NCBI RefSeq assembly: GCF_017810075.1
Contig: NZ_JADNYK010000004.1
Span: 558,001 to 622,000 of the forward strand
Source of the DNA: Pseudozobellia sp. WGM2
GTDB lineage: Bacteria > Bacteroidota > Bacteroidia > Flavobacteriales > Flavobacteriaceae
Direction of reading: 5' to 3'
Length of the DNA: 64,000 nucleotides
Shown here: one piece after another, positions 45,683 through 55,500 of the stretch
Layout: the number at the start of each line of letters is the position of its first letter
Position numbering within the stretch: position 1 is the stretch's first letter
Notes under the pieces: generated by a model
The model's input: the letters and a program-made list of their open reading frames with translations, nothing else
The model's database searches: none
Told to the model about the DNA's origin: nothing
Program-made: the position numbers and the translations under genes

Positions 45683-46159
45683 TTGATTTCCACAAAGAAA
45701 ATCTTAAAATATTCTAGCTTCGTCTTGGTGGCATTGTTACCTGTACAGTTTTACACTACTAAAAATTCAGTGCTTTTGATGGGACTTCCTATTCCAATGC
45801 TTTTGTATGGGCTGTCAAGACTATTAAAACGGAAGGTTCAAAAAATGAGAATCTACTCCTATACCTATTCTTCATTATTTCCATTTAAAGTTTATATCGC
45901 TCCCGATGCCCACCGTATCAATGATATGTTCATCCATGGGAAAATCTATATCATCGACGGGTATACCGCCTATCTGGGTTCCCTGAATTTTACCGAGAGT
46001 GGCACCAAGTACAACTACGAAACGCGGGTCAGGGTTACGGATGTGGAAGCAGTCCAGAAAATCAATGCCGAATTTGAGGAACTCTACCATCATGAATCCC
46101 TAGCCTTTATTGGAATAGAGGAATGGGGTAGCTATCAAGACCCTGAGCCTTTAAACTAA
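45683..46159 (+). CDS. PLD-like protein with one HKD motif
   Basis: 158 residues with a TTG start (no ATG nearby). Two hydrophobic stretches occupy the first 50 residues. A phospholipase D-like half follows: FIHGKIYIIDGYTAYLGSLN is HxKxxxxD plus the downstream strand, then NFTESGTKYNYETRV. Single-HKD enzymes work as dimers (for example Nuc-like nucleases), so it could be a nuclease, or a truncated phospholipase D whose first half is lost. Located between the recombinase and the TrlF-like gene, in an island of defence-like genes. Confidence 0.65.
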   Translation: MISTKKILKYSSFVLVALLPVQFYTTKNSVLLMGLPIPMLLYGLSRLLKRKVQKMRIYSYTYSSLFPFKVYIAPDAHRINDMFIHGKIYIIDGYTAYLGSLNFTESGTKYNYETRVRVTDVEAVQKINAEFEELYHHESLAFIGIEEWGSYQDPEPLN

Positions 46160-46369
46160 AAAAGTACATTCTTCTAATGTTGCTATACAACCCTTTCATG
46201 ATGAATTCAGTAGGGCATAAAGCAATTTCGAAATCATTGTCAAAGCCAGATTACTTTATCATTTAGACGTTCGCTATGAGGCATTAAAAGATGTTTATTT
46301 GTGCTTTGTATTTCAGTTTAAATCGGGTAAATTCGGATTATTCTTACAAGGTAAAATAAGAGATATAAT

Positions 46370-49171
46370 ATGAATAAAGGAACAAGGTTTTTTAATTGTG
46401 ATTTTCAAGTTCATTCACCAAGGGATATAAATTGGACAGGGAATAAACCCGTAACTGATACTGATAGAAATGCCTATGCTGAAATGTTTGTCCTTGCATG
46501 TCGGGAAAAAGGAATTAACGCTGTTGCAATTTCCGACCATCACGATTTATCTTTTTTCCCTTACATTAAGAATGCTGCTAATAATGAAGCCGATTCTGAA
46601 GGGGAGCCAATTCATGAGAGTGATAAGTTAGTCGTTTTTCCAGGAATCGAATTAACTCTTAGCAATCCGCCTTGCCAAGCACTTTTACTATTGGATGCAA
46701 ATTTTCCTGAAGACCAGCTGATAAGGGTTCTCCATAAACTGGCCATCGAGCCAAATCCAATTGAAGAACCTTCGACCAAAGAAACCATTCCTATTCCATC
46801 AGATGTAATAAATGGTTTAAATGATTTGCAAATCAAACTGGACACCATTGATGTCTTAAAAGGAAAGTATATAGTTCTTCCCCACACTTCCAGGGGACAT
46901 AAGGGATTGTTGCGTAGAGACTTTTACGAGCATTATATAAAGATGCCCTGTGTTGGGGGTTATGTGGATGGAGCGTTGCCGGATAATCAGGGCCTTAAAA
47001 ATATCTTGGAAGGAAAAGATAGGAATTATGGTTTTAAGTCAATCGCTGTTTTTCAAACATCTGACAACCGAAAAGAAACTTTTGAGGATTTGGGGACGGC
47101 TACCACATGGGTAAAATGGGCAACCCCGACAGCCGAGGCACTGAGGCAAGCATGTCTGGCGAAAGAATCAAGAATGTCCCTTACCGAACCAGTTTTACCA
47201 CAAGTCTTTATCAGCAGAATAAGCGTAACAAATTCCAAGTTTCTTGGACGCGTTGAACTTGAATTGAATCAACAATACAGCGCATTCATCGGAGGCCGAG
47301 GTACTGGGAAATCTACACTGCTGGAATATATAAGATGGGGATTGTGCGATCAAATATTGGGTGTGGACAAGTATGATTCAGAATCGGAAATACTAAAAAG
47401 AAGGCAGACCTTGATTGAGAAAACCCTGATTCCTTTTGCGGGAGAAATAAGAATTGTGGCATCGATCAATGGAATTGAACACATTGTCAAGAGAAATTCA
47501 GTTTCCAAGGAAATACTGCTAAGAATTGGGGATGGTGAATTTGAAAAAGCCTCGGAGGATGAAGTAAGACGTCTTATTCCCATTCAGGCTTATAGCCAAA
47601 AGCAGTTGAGTAGTGTGGGGGTTCGAACAGATGAATTAAAAAGATTTATTCAACAACCCATAGCCAATGAGTTGAACAATATAGGGTTTAATTTACGTGA
47701 GGTATCAAAAAACTTGAAAAACGCCTATGGCAACCTTGTCCGAAAAATCGAAATTCAGAATGAAATCGATGAACTACGGCTGCAATCAAAATCTGTCCAT
47801 GAGCAAGTTCAAAATCTCAGAAATTCGTTAAAGGGGCTTACGGAAGAGGACAAAAAAGTTATTGAGAATAAAGAGTTGTTCGAAAACGAGCAGACATACA
47901 TACAGGAATCTTCTAATGAAATAGCCCTTTTTGAAGAAAAGTTCAAGTCTATAGCAAAATCTTTAAAAGACTATCCTTCCCAATTGGACGATGAAACAAA
48001 AATTCTAAACGAAAAGCTTATTGGTGAACTCCAATCCAGCAAAACCAAGTTGTTCGGTGACATTGGTAAAAACTTGGAAAAGATAATCGATTTGTTCAAT
48101 GAAGAGAACCTTGAGGATTACAATGATAGCGTTACCAAATGGCAAGCCCTAAAAAAGAGTTTTGATATCTCTTACGATCAAATAAAAGAGAAGGCATCTG
48201 CCAACGAGAGTATAATTAAAGAGATAAATAAACTGGAAGCACGATTAAGGGAATTGACGGATTCCATCAATGATAGGCTATCCAAAATCAAGGAACTGGG
48301 AAATCCTGAATCTGTGTTCGCTGCGGAAAAAATCAAATGGTATAGCCTTCACCAAGAAAAAATAGACCTACTTGATAAACAAGCAAAACTGTTCACGGAG
48401 TTATCGAAGGGACTTATCCAGGCCGAAGTGACCAAGAGCATAAATATTCGATCAATTCAAGAATTGCTGCTTACTTCATTTACAGGAACACGGATCAGCA
48501 AAGAGAAAATAGACGGTATTTGTAATCAAATTACGGAGAATGAATCTCCCTTGGATTCATGGAAGCAAGCCCTTGAAGAACTTAAAAGTTTAGCAGAATA
48601 TAGAATACTTGAGGATAAACCCATTGAACTCCCTGAAACGCCCACGCTGACAGCTGCGGGCCTAAATGATATAAACAAGCAGCGAATTGCGGAACTTTTC
48701 AATCCGGAAAATTGGCTTTCCATGCTTACTCAGGAAATCGAATTTGAACCGAAATTCTTTTATGCAACAGGAAATCAGATGGACGATATAATTCCTTTTT
48801 CTGAGGCTTCCGCAGGTCAACAAGCAACCGCCTTGCTCTCAGTTCTTTTAAACCAGGAAGGAATTCCCTTGTTGATCGATCAACCTGAAGACGATATTGA
48901 TAACAGGGCAATCACGGAGATAATTGAAAATATCTGGACGGCAAAAAGCAAAAGACAATTAATATTTACCAGTCATAATGCAAATTTGGTGGTTAACGGG
49001 GACGCTGAGCTTGTTGTTTGCTGCGACTATAAAGAGTCAAGTCAACAGACACAGGGAGAAATCAAGCACGAGGGAGCTATAGACAATTCTGAAATTAGGG
49101 ATGAGATCACTCTAATAATGGAAGGTGGTGAAAAGGCCTTCAAACTGAGGAAGGAAAAATATGGCTTCTAA
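46370..49171 (+). CDS. TrlF-like PHP-domain/SMC-type ATPase
   Basis: 933 residues. A PHP-type phosphoesterase domain occupies 1-280 (FQVHSPRD, ISDHHDLSF, FPGIELTL, LPHTSRGHKG), with metal-ligand His at 15, 57 and 58; the first HxH reads Q-V-H. Then an ABC/SMC ATPase is split by a long coiled coil: Walker A GGRGTGKST (about 307), signature ASAGQQ (about 811), Walker B LLIDQPEDD (about 833), H-loop FTSHNAN. TrlF-family proteins are found in defence islands; the reaction is unknown. It may act as a nucleic-acid-sensing ATPase with a hydrolytic head. The next gene is 51 bases downstream. Confidence 0.8.
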   Translation: MNKGTRFFNCDFQVHSPRDINWTGNKPVTDTDRNAYAEMFVLACREKGINAVAISDHHDLSFFPYIKNAANNEADSEGEPIHESDKLVVFPGIELTLSNPPCQALLLLDANFPEDQLIRVLHKLAIEPNPIEEPSTKETIPIPSDVINGLNDLQIKLDTIDVLKGKYIVLPHTSRGHKGLLRRDFYEHYIKMPCVGGYVDGALPDNQGLKNILEGKDRNYGFKSIAVFQTSDNRKETFEDLGTATTWVKWATPTAEALRQACLAKESRMSLTEPVLPQVFISRISVTNSKFLGRVELELNQQYSAFIGGRGTGKSTLLEYIRWGLCDQILGVDKYDSESEILKRRQTLIEKTLIPFAGEIRIVASINGIEHIVKRNSVSKEILLRIGDGEFEKASEDEVRRLIPIQAYSQKQLSSVGVRTDELKRFIQQPIANELNNIGFNLREVSKNLKNAYGNLVRKIEIQNEIDELRLQSKSVHEQVQNLRNSLKGLTEEDKKVIENKELFENEQTYIQESSNEIALFEEKFKSIAKSLKDYPSQLDDETKILNEKLIGELQSSKTKLFGDIGKNLEKIIDLFNEENLEDYNDSVTKWQALKKSFDISYDQIKEKASANESIIKEINKLEARLRELTDSINDRLSKIKELGNPESVFAAEKIKWYSLHQEKIDLLDKQAKLFTELSKGLIQAEVTKSINIRSIQELLLTSFTGTRISKEKIDGICNQITENESPLDSWKQALEELKSLAEYRILEDKPIELPETPTLTAAGLNDINKQRIAELFNPENWLSMLTQEIEFEPKFFYATGNQMDDIIPFSEASAGQQATALLSVLLNQEGIPLLIDQPEDDIDNRAITEIIENIWTAKSKRQLIFTSHNANLVVNGDAELVVCCDYKESSQQTQGEIKHEGAIDNSEIRDEITLIMEGGEKAFKLRKEKYGF

Positions 49172-49222
49172 ATATGATTATTAAATGATTTACGTAATTT
49201 ATATTCTTAAAAACCATCACAA

Positions 49223-49585
49223 ATGCAGGATTTAAAATTGGGATTAGAGGGGGATAACAACCAAATTTTGGATTATCTGGTTGACAACATCATTATAGAG
49301 GGTCTTTACATCACGGCCGATAATAGTAAGATTCGTGCAAATTGTACTGTATTCAACATCCGAATGACTGACCTCATTTCAGATAATCAAATAGCCAATA
49401 GGATTACAAAACTCAACAACGTATCCATTCTTACAATTAAATCTTCAGACGAAAATCTTGTTCAGTTTCTTATCGGCAATGATTTGGATATCGAGGAAAT
49501 GAAAAGTTTGCCCAGAGAGATGCTTTCTAGGGAAGTCGAAGATTTAATTCAACAGGCCTATATGATGGCTTCTTTCAAATTATAG
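49223..49585 (+). CDS. Small protein downstream of the TrlF-like ATPase (120 aa)
   Basis: No known domain. It is a mixed alpha/beta protein with acidic segments (LIGNDLDIEEMKSLPREM) and a C-terminal helix EVEDLIQQAYMMASF. It is 51 bases after the ATPase stop on the same strand, so it is likely co-expressed; a regulatory subunit or immunity-type partner is possible. Function not assigned. Confidence 0.6.
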   Translation: MQDLKLGLEGDNNQILDYLVDNIIIEGLYITADNSKIRANCTVFNIRMTDLISDNQIANRITKLNNVSILTIKSSDENLVQFLIGNDLDIEEMKSLPREMLSREVEDLIQQAYMMASFKL

Positions 49586-49592
49586 GGTACAA

Positions 49593-49802
49593 TTAAAGGG
49601 AAAGAAGTATATCTTGGGATTCCAAAACTTCTTCTCCAAAATTAAATATAAACTTAATCTCAATACAGTTTCCAGGCAAACCGTCCAAAAACTCTTCAAG
49701 TTTGACATGAAATCTTGTGGGCTCTTTGGCCCTGAAAATTATTGGGTCTTCCAGTTCTTTCGTTGTCTTCTTTTTTGAGAAATCAACTTTCATTGCAAAC
49801 AT
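49593..49802 (-). CDS. Small hypothetical protein (69 aa)
   Basis: Frame opens at ATG 49802 (also ATG 49793, MKVDFSKKKTTKELED). It ends 7 bases before the stop of the plus-strand TrlF partner gene, which reads toward it, and follows the nuclease-fold gene by 9 bases on the minus strand. The sequence looks protein-like (LEDPIIFRAKEPTRFHVKLE) but has no recognised domain. It may be an unusual tail gene of the pair at 49812-50636. Confidence 0.4.
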   Translation of the reverse strand: MFAMKVDFSKKKTTKELEDPIIFRAKEPTRFHVKLEEFLDGLPGNCIEIKFIFNFGEEVLESQDILLSL

Positions 49803-49811
49803 ATCAAGAGA

Positions 49812-50636
49812 CTATAATATCCGTTCCGGTCCCGGCCCTTTCATTACCGTCCAGAAATCCATTACGCAGACTGTAATGCTGTACAATAGGAACAAGCGAT
49901 TCGAATTATTGATAAAATAAAAATCAAATATCGGATCCTCTATTTTATTTTCAGTGGGTATCCCTTGTTCATTACATAAAAAAACATGCTTTTCCGATTC
50001 GGAGGCACTCCAATTACATCTTTTAGTATCAAGAATCACCTTGGCCAACTGAAAGCCTGAAGAATCGTCTTTGGCGTGTTGGAACAATTCAGGGTAATAG
50101 GATTGCCCAATATGTGGATGTCTCATCATCAAATCAACAATTTTGGTATGCCCCCAATGCTCAATGGTAAAATAGTCCCGGATGGGAAAATCCCCATGCT
50201 TAATTTTGAAATCAACCATATCGTCTAGAGTAAAGTTGAATTCCAGCCCTTTCTTAAGCTCTTCAAACCAACTGATTTGGGATTTCAAGAAGTCTTCAGG
50301 AGTAATGAGTATCCATGAAATCAGATTTTCATTTTCCTCAAATGCTTTCCTAACGGATTCTTTTATGTTTTTTTTCTGGTGGGATGTTAGGTTTTGTGGA
50401 TAAAACTTATATTGATAACCAGTTATTTGGGTCCCAATTTTTTTGGGGCTTTTTGATTTTGAAAAGGCATCCAATCCCTTGTAATCTCCATTAGCATCCG
50501 AAAATGAATTGAAACGATGGTTGATACACTCCATTTCTGAGGCCAACAAAAGATTCATTATACGTGCGAACTCATTTCCACCCTCGCTTCCGCGATTGAT
50601 TCTTTGGTAAAGGGTAGAAACATTGGGTATTGGCAT
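49812..50636 (-). CDS. PD-(D/E)xK-like nuclease-fold protein
   Basis: 274 residues. The N-terminal EGGNEFARIMNLLLASEMEC is a helix leading into GDYKGLDAF (Asp56) and, after a strand, ITGYQYKFYP (Gln75, Lys77), the D...QxK order of Mrr-type nucleases. Basic NLTSHQKKNIKESVRKAF follows, then LISWILITPEDF. This unnamed nuclease-like family is known to me from Bacteroidota defence-like proteins. The C-terminal third is less clear. It is divergent, 90 bases from the HEPN-motif gene, and looks like one arm of a two-gene system. Confidence 0.6.
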   Translation of the reverse strand: MPIPNVSTLYQRINRGSEGGNEFARIMNLLLASEMECINHRFNSFSDANGDYKGLDAFSKSKSPKKIGTQITGYQYKFYPQNLTSHQKKNIKESVRKAFEENENLISWILITPEDFLKSQISWFEELKKGLEFNFTLDDMVDFKIKHGDFPIRDYFTIEHWGHTKIVDLMMRHPHIGQSYYPELFQHAKDDSSGFQLAKVILDTKRCNWSASESEKHVFLCNEQGIPTENKIEDPIFDFYFINNSNRLFLLYSITVCVMDFWTVMKGPGPERIL

Positions 50637-50726
50637 TGATTTCTTTTTATTAGGTTAATCCATACTTCGAACTATCATTTGAAAAGGGAATTTCACTAGC
50701 TTTAGAAAACAACCTTATCCAAAAAT

Positions 50727-52574
50727 ATGCTGGAAGATAAAGAATTACTTAAAACTGAATCACTATCCCAATTTTACCAGTACTTGGACAAGAATGCCAT
50801 AAGGTTGAAGTTGAACTATGCACTTGTTTCTTCTATTGCACATTACAAGGAAAAAACTGAAATATCCCACGAAAAAGAACAATTGGTTTGGGAAATGGAG
50901 TTTTTTCTTTTTGAAATAAGAGGAAATATCCTTTTCCCTTTGTCCAATTCGTATGATGTCAATAAGGAAGAGACTTCCCAATTTCCGGATAAAATGGAAG
51001 TCAAAAGAAAAATGGGTTACCTGAAGAAAAGAGCGGAGACTTCCAAGTCAAATCTTTTGAAGGCAAAATACCATCACTTACTATGGATGGCTGCCGAGAC
51101 CAAGAATAAAAAGCACGCTATGGTAGCAATTCACAATTATGATGAGCTGATTGCAGATTATTTCCGGTTCGGGAATAATACCAACAGCTATGTTGGAAGT
51201 GAAATCCAGGAGTGTTTTGAATTGATTACGGGACTAAGTGGTCAAATCAATCATTTTGAACAGGTGAAAAGACTTAAGAACGAACTGCTTTTCAATACCG
51301 GTGCATTTGATGCTCATGAAAAAATAGGCATTATTGAAACCATGTTGGCCTTTCCAAAGGTATTTAAGGCCAAGGATTTTGAAAATATCCCAGAGCTTCT
51401 TCATGAATTACTCGAAAGTAGTAATCATGCGATAGATGACTTTCATTTGGTTGAAAATCATATTCCAATTGCTTTGAAGGTTGTTGCAAAGAAGGGACTT
51501 AGTCCTAAGAAATGGCATCTTATGGCCGGTCATGCCTATGTCAGGTTGGCCGAACATGACACGAGGGAAGCTAAAAGCTTTATGAACCTGGACAACCTTG
51601 CACACGCAATTCATTCGTTTGGTCTAGCTGGTGCTTTAGAAGAAAAGAAAAGGGCGGAACAATCTTATTTTGAACTGAAACCCAAGGTGAAGTTGGACAC
51701 ATTTGTCCATCCTCTTTCTGAGGAAAGTATAAAGATTCTAAAGGAAACCAACGAAGAACTAAAAGTAAGGGCGCGAGAACTCTTGAAGCGGACACCGGAC
51801 CAGATATACAAGTATCTTTCCTTGCCCTTTTTTTTTCCAAAATATAAGGACGCAAAAAAACAAGCTGAAAAAACTCCCTCTGAACCTTTTCTGCAGTTTG
51901 CCAAACAGGTTCGTTTTGATACAAATAAAAATATAATGTTTGATGAAAGGGGTACTGATGAATATGTGGCCGTTCTTAGGGAATTTGGCTATCGCATGGA
52001 AGAAACGATGCTTCCCTTTCTGCACCACACATTTTTCTTTGGCATCCGGTCTGGACGCCTGACCTATCTTAACTTTTTGGAATACTTCTTGGAACATACG
52101 TGGATAGGTAAACCACATCTGAAATTTGATCTCGGTGGAAATCCCATTGAAACCAACTGGGCCAATTTATTGGCACCCGCTGTGCTGGATTTTTTTAACC
52201 AAATATTGGCATGGGGAACATCCACTCATTATGTCCCAAACTTTGTTCTGTGCTTGGATAGCCTTACTTTAAAACTGGAGGGACTTTTTAGAAATTTCTG
52301 TGAAAGGCTTAATGTCCCTACAAGTGAAGGGAAGGAAAAAGGTATGCAAGAGGTTTTACTTCATAGGATTTTCGACAATAAGGTCATTAAGGAGTACTTT
52401 GACCAAGAAGACTTACTTCTGTTCGATTACGCTTTTTCAGACAGTCCAGGGTTGAATCTCCGAAATAACATAGCACATTCCTTTTACAATGAAAAAGACT
52501 ATACCTCCAAAAAGATGCTGTTGCTCATTGCCGTGCTTTTACGGTTGGGAAAATATAACATCTCACAAAAGTGA
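50727..52574 (+). CDS. DUF4209-like protein with RNase-type HEPN motif
   Basis: 615 residues, mostly alpha-helical. The last 250 residues resemble DUF4209 (FFFGIRSGRLTYLNFLEYF, DLGGNPIETNWANLLAPAV). It ends with LNLRNNIAHSFY, an R-x4-H motif (Arg579, His584) that in HEPN proteins forms a metal-independent RNase site. The long N-terminal helical part (residues 1-330) could sense or bind. The gene converges with the 1454-residue gene (12 bases apart) and diverges from the nuclease-fold gene, so three defence-type genes are packed together. Role in RNA cutting is inferred. Confidence 0.6.
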   Translation: MLEDKELLKTESLSQFYQYLDKNAIRLKLNYALVSSIAHYKEKTEISHEKEQLVWEMEFFLFEIRGNILFPLSNSYDVNKEETSQFPDKMEVKRKMGYLKKRAETSKSNLLKAKYHHLLWMAAETKNKKHAMVAIHNYDELIADYFRFGNNTNSYVGSEIQECFELITGLSGQINHFEQVKRLKNELLFNTGAFDAHEKIGIIETMLAFPKVFKAKDFENIPELLHELLESSNHAIDDFHLVENHIPIALKVVAKKGLSPKKWHLMAGHAYVRLAEHDTREAKSFMNLDNLAHAIHSFGLAGALEEKKRAEQSYFELKPKVKLDTFVHPLSEESIKILKETNEELKVRARELLKRTPDQIYKYLSLPFFFPKYKDAKKQAEKTPSEPFLQFAKQVRFDTNKNIMFDERGTDEYVAVLREFGYRMEETMLPFLHHTFFFGIRSGRLTYLNFLEYFLEHTWIGKPHLKFDLGGNPIETNWANLLAPAVLDFFNQILAWGTSTHYVPNFVLCLDSLTLKLEGLFRNFCERLNVPTSEGKEKGMQEVLLHRIFDNKVIKEYFDQEDLLLFDYAFSDSPGLNLRNNIAHSFYNEKDYTSKKMLLLIAVLLRLGKYNISQK

Positions 52575-52586
52575 TGAAGGATTTGA

Positions 52587-55500
52587 TCATTGGTCCTTTT
52601 GGTTACTGAATGTTTCATCCCAAAATTTATGGCTTCTAAACTCCTTGCTCTCCTTCCATATGAAATACTTCTTTACACGCTGGGCATGAAAGTCCTTGTC
52701 CAGATTTTTGTTGAACGGATTCTTCCTAGAAAAGAATTGGGCGAACCAGCATAGTTGAAGCCCTTCGTCCTCTAGTGCCTTTTGCAGCATGTCCCATTTG
52801 ACCACAAGCAGCTCCTGTCGGTCTTCAAATGATCCTTCTGAAACCTCGGAAATCTCTCCTACAACGGTATCGTTCGGATTTAAAAACTTATTGTTTTTAT
52901 AGTCGCTTATTCCTAAAAGAGTCCTAATTTTTTTGGATGGGATATAGACTTCCTTTTCTCCCTGGGTATCGTTTTTGGTAACACTTGTACGAGTAAATGA
53001 AAAGGATACATCTTCTGATATAAATATTTCATTTTCTCTTTCTTCAATCCAGTCCATCCATACAATATCCGTTGGGTTGGCATATACATCGGTGTCCGCA
53101 ACAGCCTGATAGCTATCGCTGCTTCCCAGCCAATATCTGTTATCAGGTTGGTTGACAACAATATCTTTGAGTACCCCGAAATTCTCTTTTTTGATGATAC
53201 AGGCTTGGGTCAGTAAAGAAGTGGTAACTGTTTCGGTCTTATTGTTTAAATAAGTGTACCCATATAGCCCAACAGCGGTTTCACCTTCATTCAAAAAGTC
53301 GAAATTTTTAAAAAATAGCCATTTGTTGAAATCCAGATTTGGATCCTTTAGAACGGCTTTTTCTATGTCCTGCTGAAGTTTATCGGAGGGTGTTATTTCC
53401 GTGGCAAGGGGTTCCTTGATCCGCCAAATGGTGTTACGTCTTTCCAGAAGATGGTCCATGGTTTCCTCATCCATTACATCTTCAACCGGATTGTGAATCA
53501 GTGTAAGCACGTTATAGTTGGTAATCCAGTCTCTTTCCAGACTATAGGAACGTTCCGCATAGGGCAGGTAATCCGATAGGTAGCCCTGCAGATAATGCAC
53601 CGCCAACCAAGTATATTTTTCCTCATAGGTATATATCTTGCTTTTTGATCCATGCGAGGCATCAGTGAACCAACTGCCTTTAGTTCTGGTCAGCCCCAGC
53701 CCTTTAATATAATGAAGGGCAGCGGACATGCCCCAGGATCGCGGATATATCTCCTTATTACCATAATTCTTCCGGTATTGGTCAAGAAATTGGTGCTCGG
53801 GCCTGACACTTTCTTCCTCGACCTCGTTCTTGGCCTCGTGACCTGTCAAAAATCTTTGGTAGGCCTTTTCAATAACGTACCATGCCAGGTCATGTACAAT
53901 TGGGTAATATTCTCGACGGGCCTTACGCAAATAGTCCGTATCCAATTTCAATAGCCTAAAATCCTCTATTGGGCGTGGTCTGGCCAGGGCCACTTTTTCC
54001 TCTGAAATCAGACCAAACTGGTGCGCCCGTTCCACTATGGCCCTAAAACCTTGGCGGACGATGACATTTCGATGTTTTCCGCGGTGTTCAAATATGGTGG
54101 CCAAGGCCCATTCAGATAGTTCTTTGAGACCGTTGAAGTCCTTCAGCCTACTGGCAATGCCCAAGGTTATGGAAGCCAAATCTTCTTGGATTTGGGGGTC
54201 ATTACAGTTGAAAATCTTATCGAGAAGTAACTTGTGCTCCTTGGGGTTTAGGATACCCCAGCCCGTAAGGGCAGAAGAAATCCTCTCCCGTAGTTCTCTA
54301 TCTATGGTGGAAAGTCCCCAGGCAAGGATTAATGGGAACCCGTCATGTTTGGCGTCATCGGATACCCTGGACCTATCAAGGATATTGTCGGTTAAAAGTT
54401 TCCTTAGAGTATAGTTGGCCTTATAGATAAAACGTTCAGATTCACTAAAATCGTTCATTTCCTCATTGTCCAGATCCGACCAGAGTTTATCCCTTTCAAA
54501 GACCGTGGGCTGCCCCATCAAGATTTCGTGCAACCAATTTGCATTAAAAAAATCGCCATTGCCTTTTGCAGAAGGGATGATAAGTTTTTTAATTACTTTA
54601 AAACGGATTTCGTAATTTTTGAAAAAAAGTTCCCTGACATAGGAATTGTATTTCACGGCCAGTGATTTGGGTGCTCTTCGCAACGCTTCAAATTGCAAAT
54701 CCAAGACTTGATCCTGAGAAAGCCCATCTATAAGGAAATCTTCCTCGCCAACGAGTTTTTCCTGTTCATTAAAGATTCGCGAAACTAGATTTTGGATAAT
54801 TTGCCTATTTGGTGCAATGGATTTTATCGCAAAATCCTTTTTGGGTAGCTGGTGCACAGGAATAGCTAGGGGCCTAAAAAGTATATCCGGAAGTTTATCT
54901 TCGCTTTCCGTTTTTATGTTCTCATAGATTTCCTCACTGATCAGGGTCTCGATGATGGATTGGTAGGTGATGCTGTATTTTCTTATTCGTTTTTCCAAAA
55001 CTCCTGTTTTTTCCAAACTTTCATATTGGGTCAGGACACCATTGCTGGCAAGGAATTGTAGAAGGTTTGTAGCCGCTTCAGGGCTAAAAAAAGCCCCCCC
55101 GTCTTGACTAAGCAGTTGGACCAACTCTTTATGTGTTATACTTCCGCTTTCATAGAATGCTTTGGATAGTATGGACAAACCATCTATAACAGGGGCTTCT
55201 GTAATGATTATGCCCGTTCCGGTGTTCTGGATGAATTCAGCATTGAGACGTGCTACTTTCAGGTTCAGCAACTTTTGAACGGTTGTCTCGACCCTTCCAA
55301 GTTCATCTAGGTTTTGACCCTCATATTCCTCGCAAAACAGCCTTAGGGCAAAAAGGCTGGTAAGTCCCTGTATCGGGTATGATAGTTTTCCCGTAATCCG
55401 ATAGTGTTCAAAATACGGACCGATGACCTCGTTTATCTGAACGTCACCATCACCCTCTAGGCGCACCTCTTCCGCCAATGAATCGATATCTTTGGAATTG

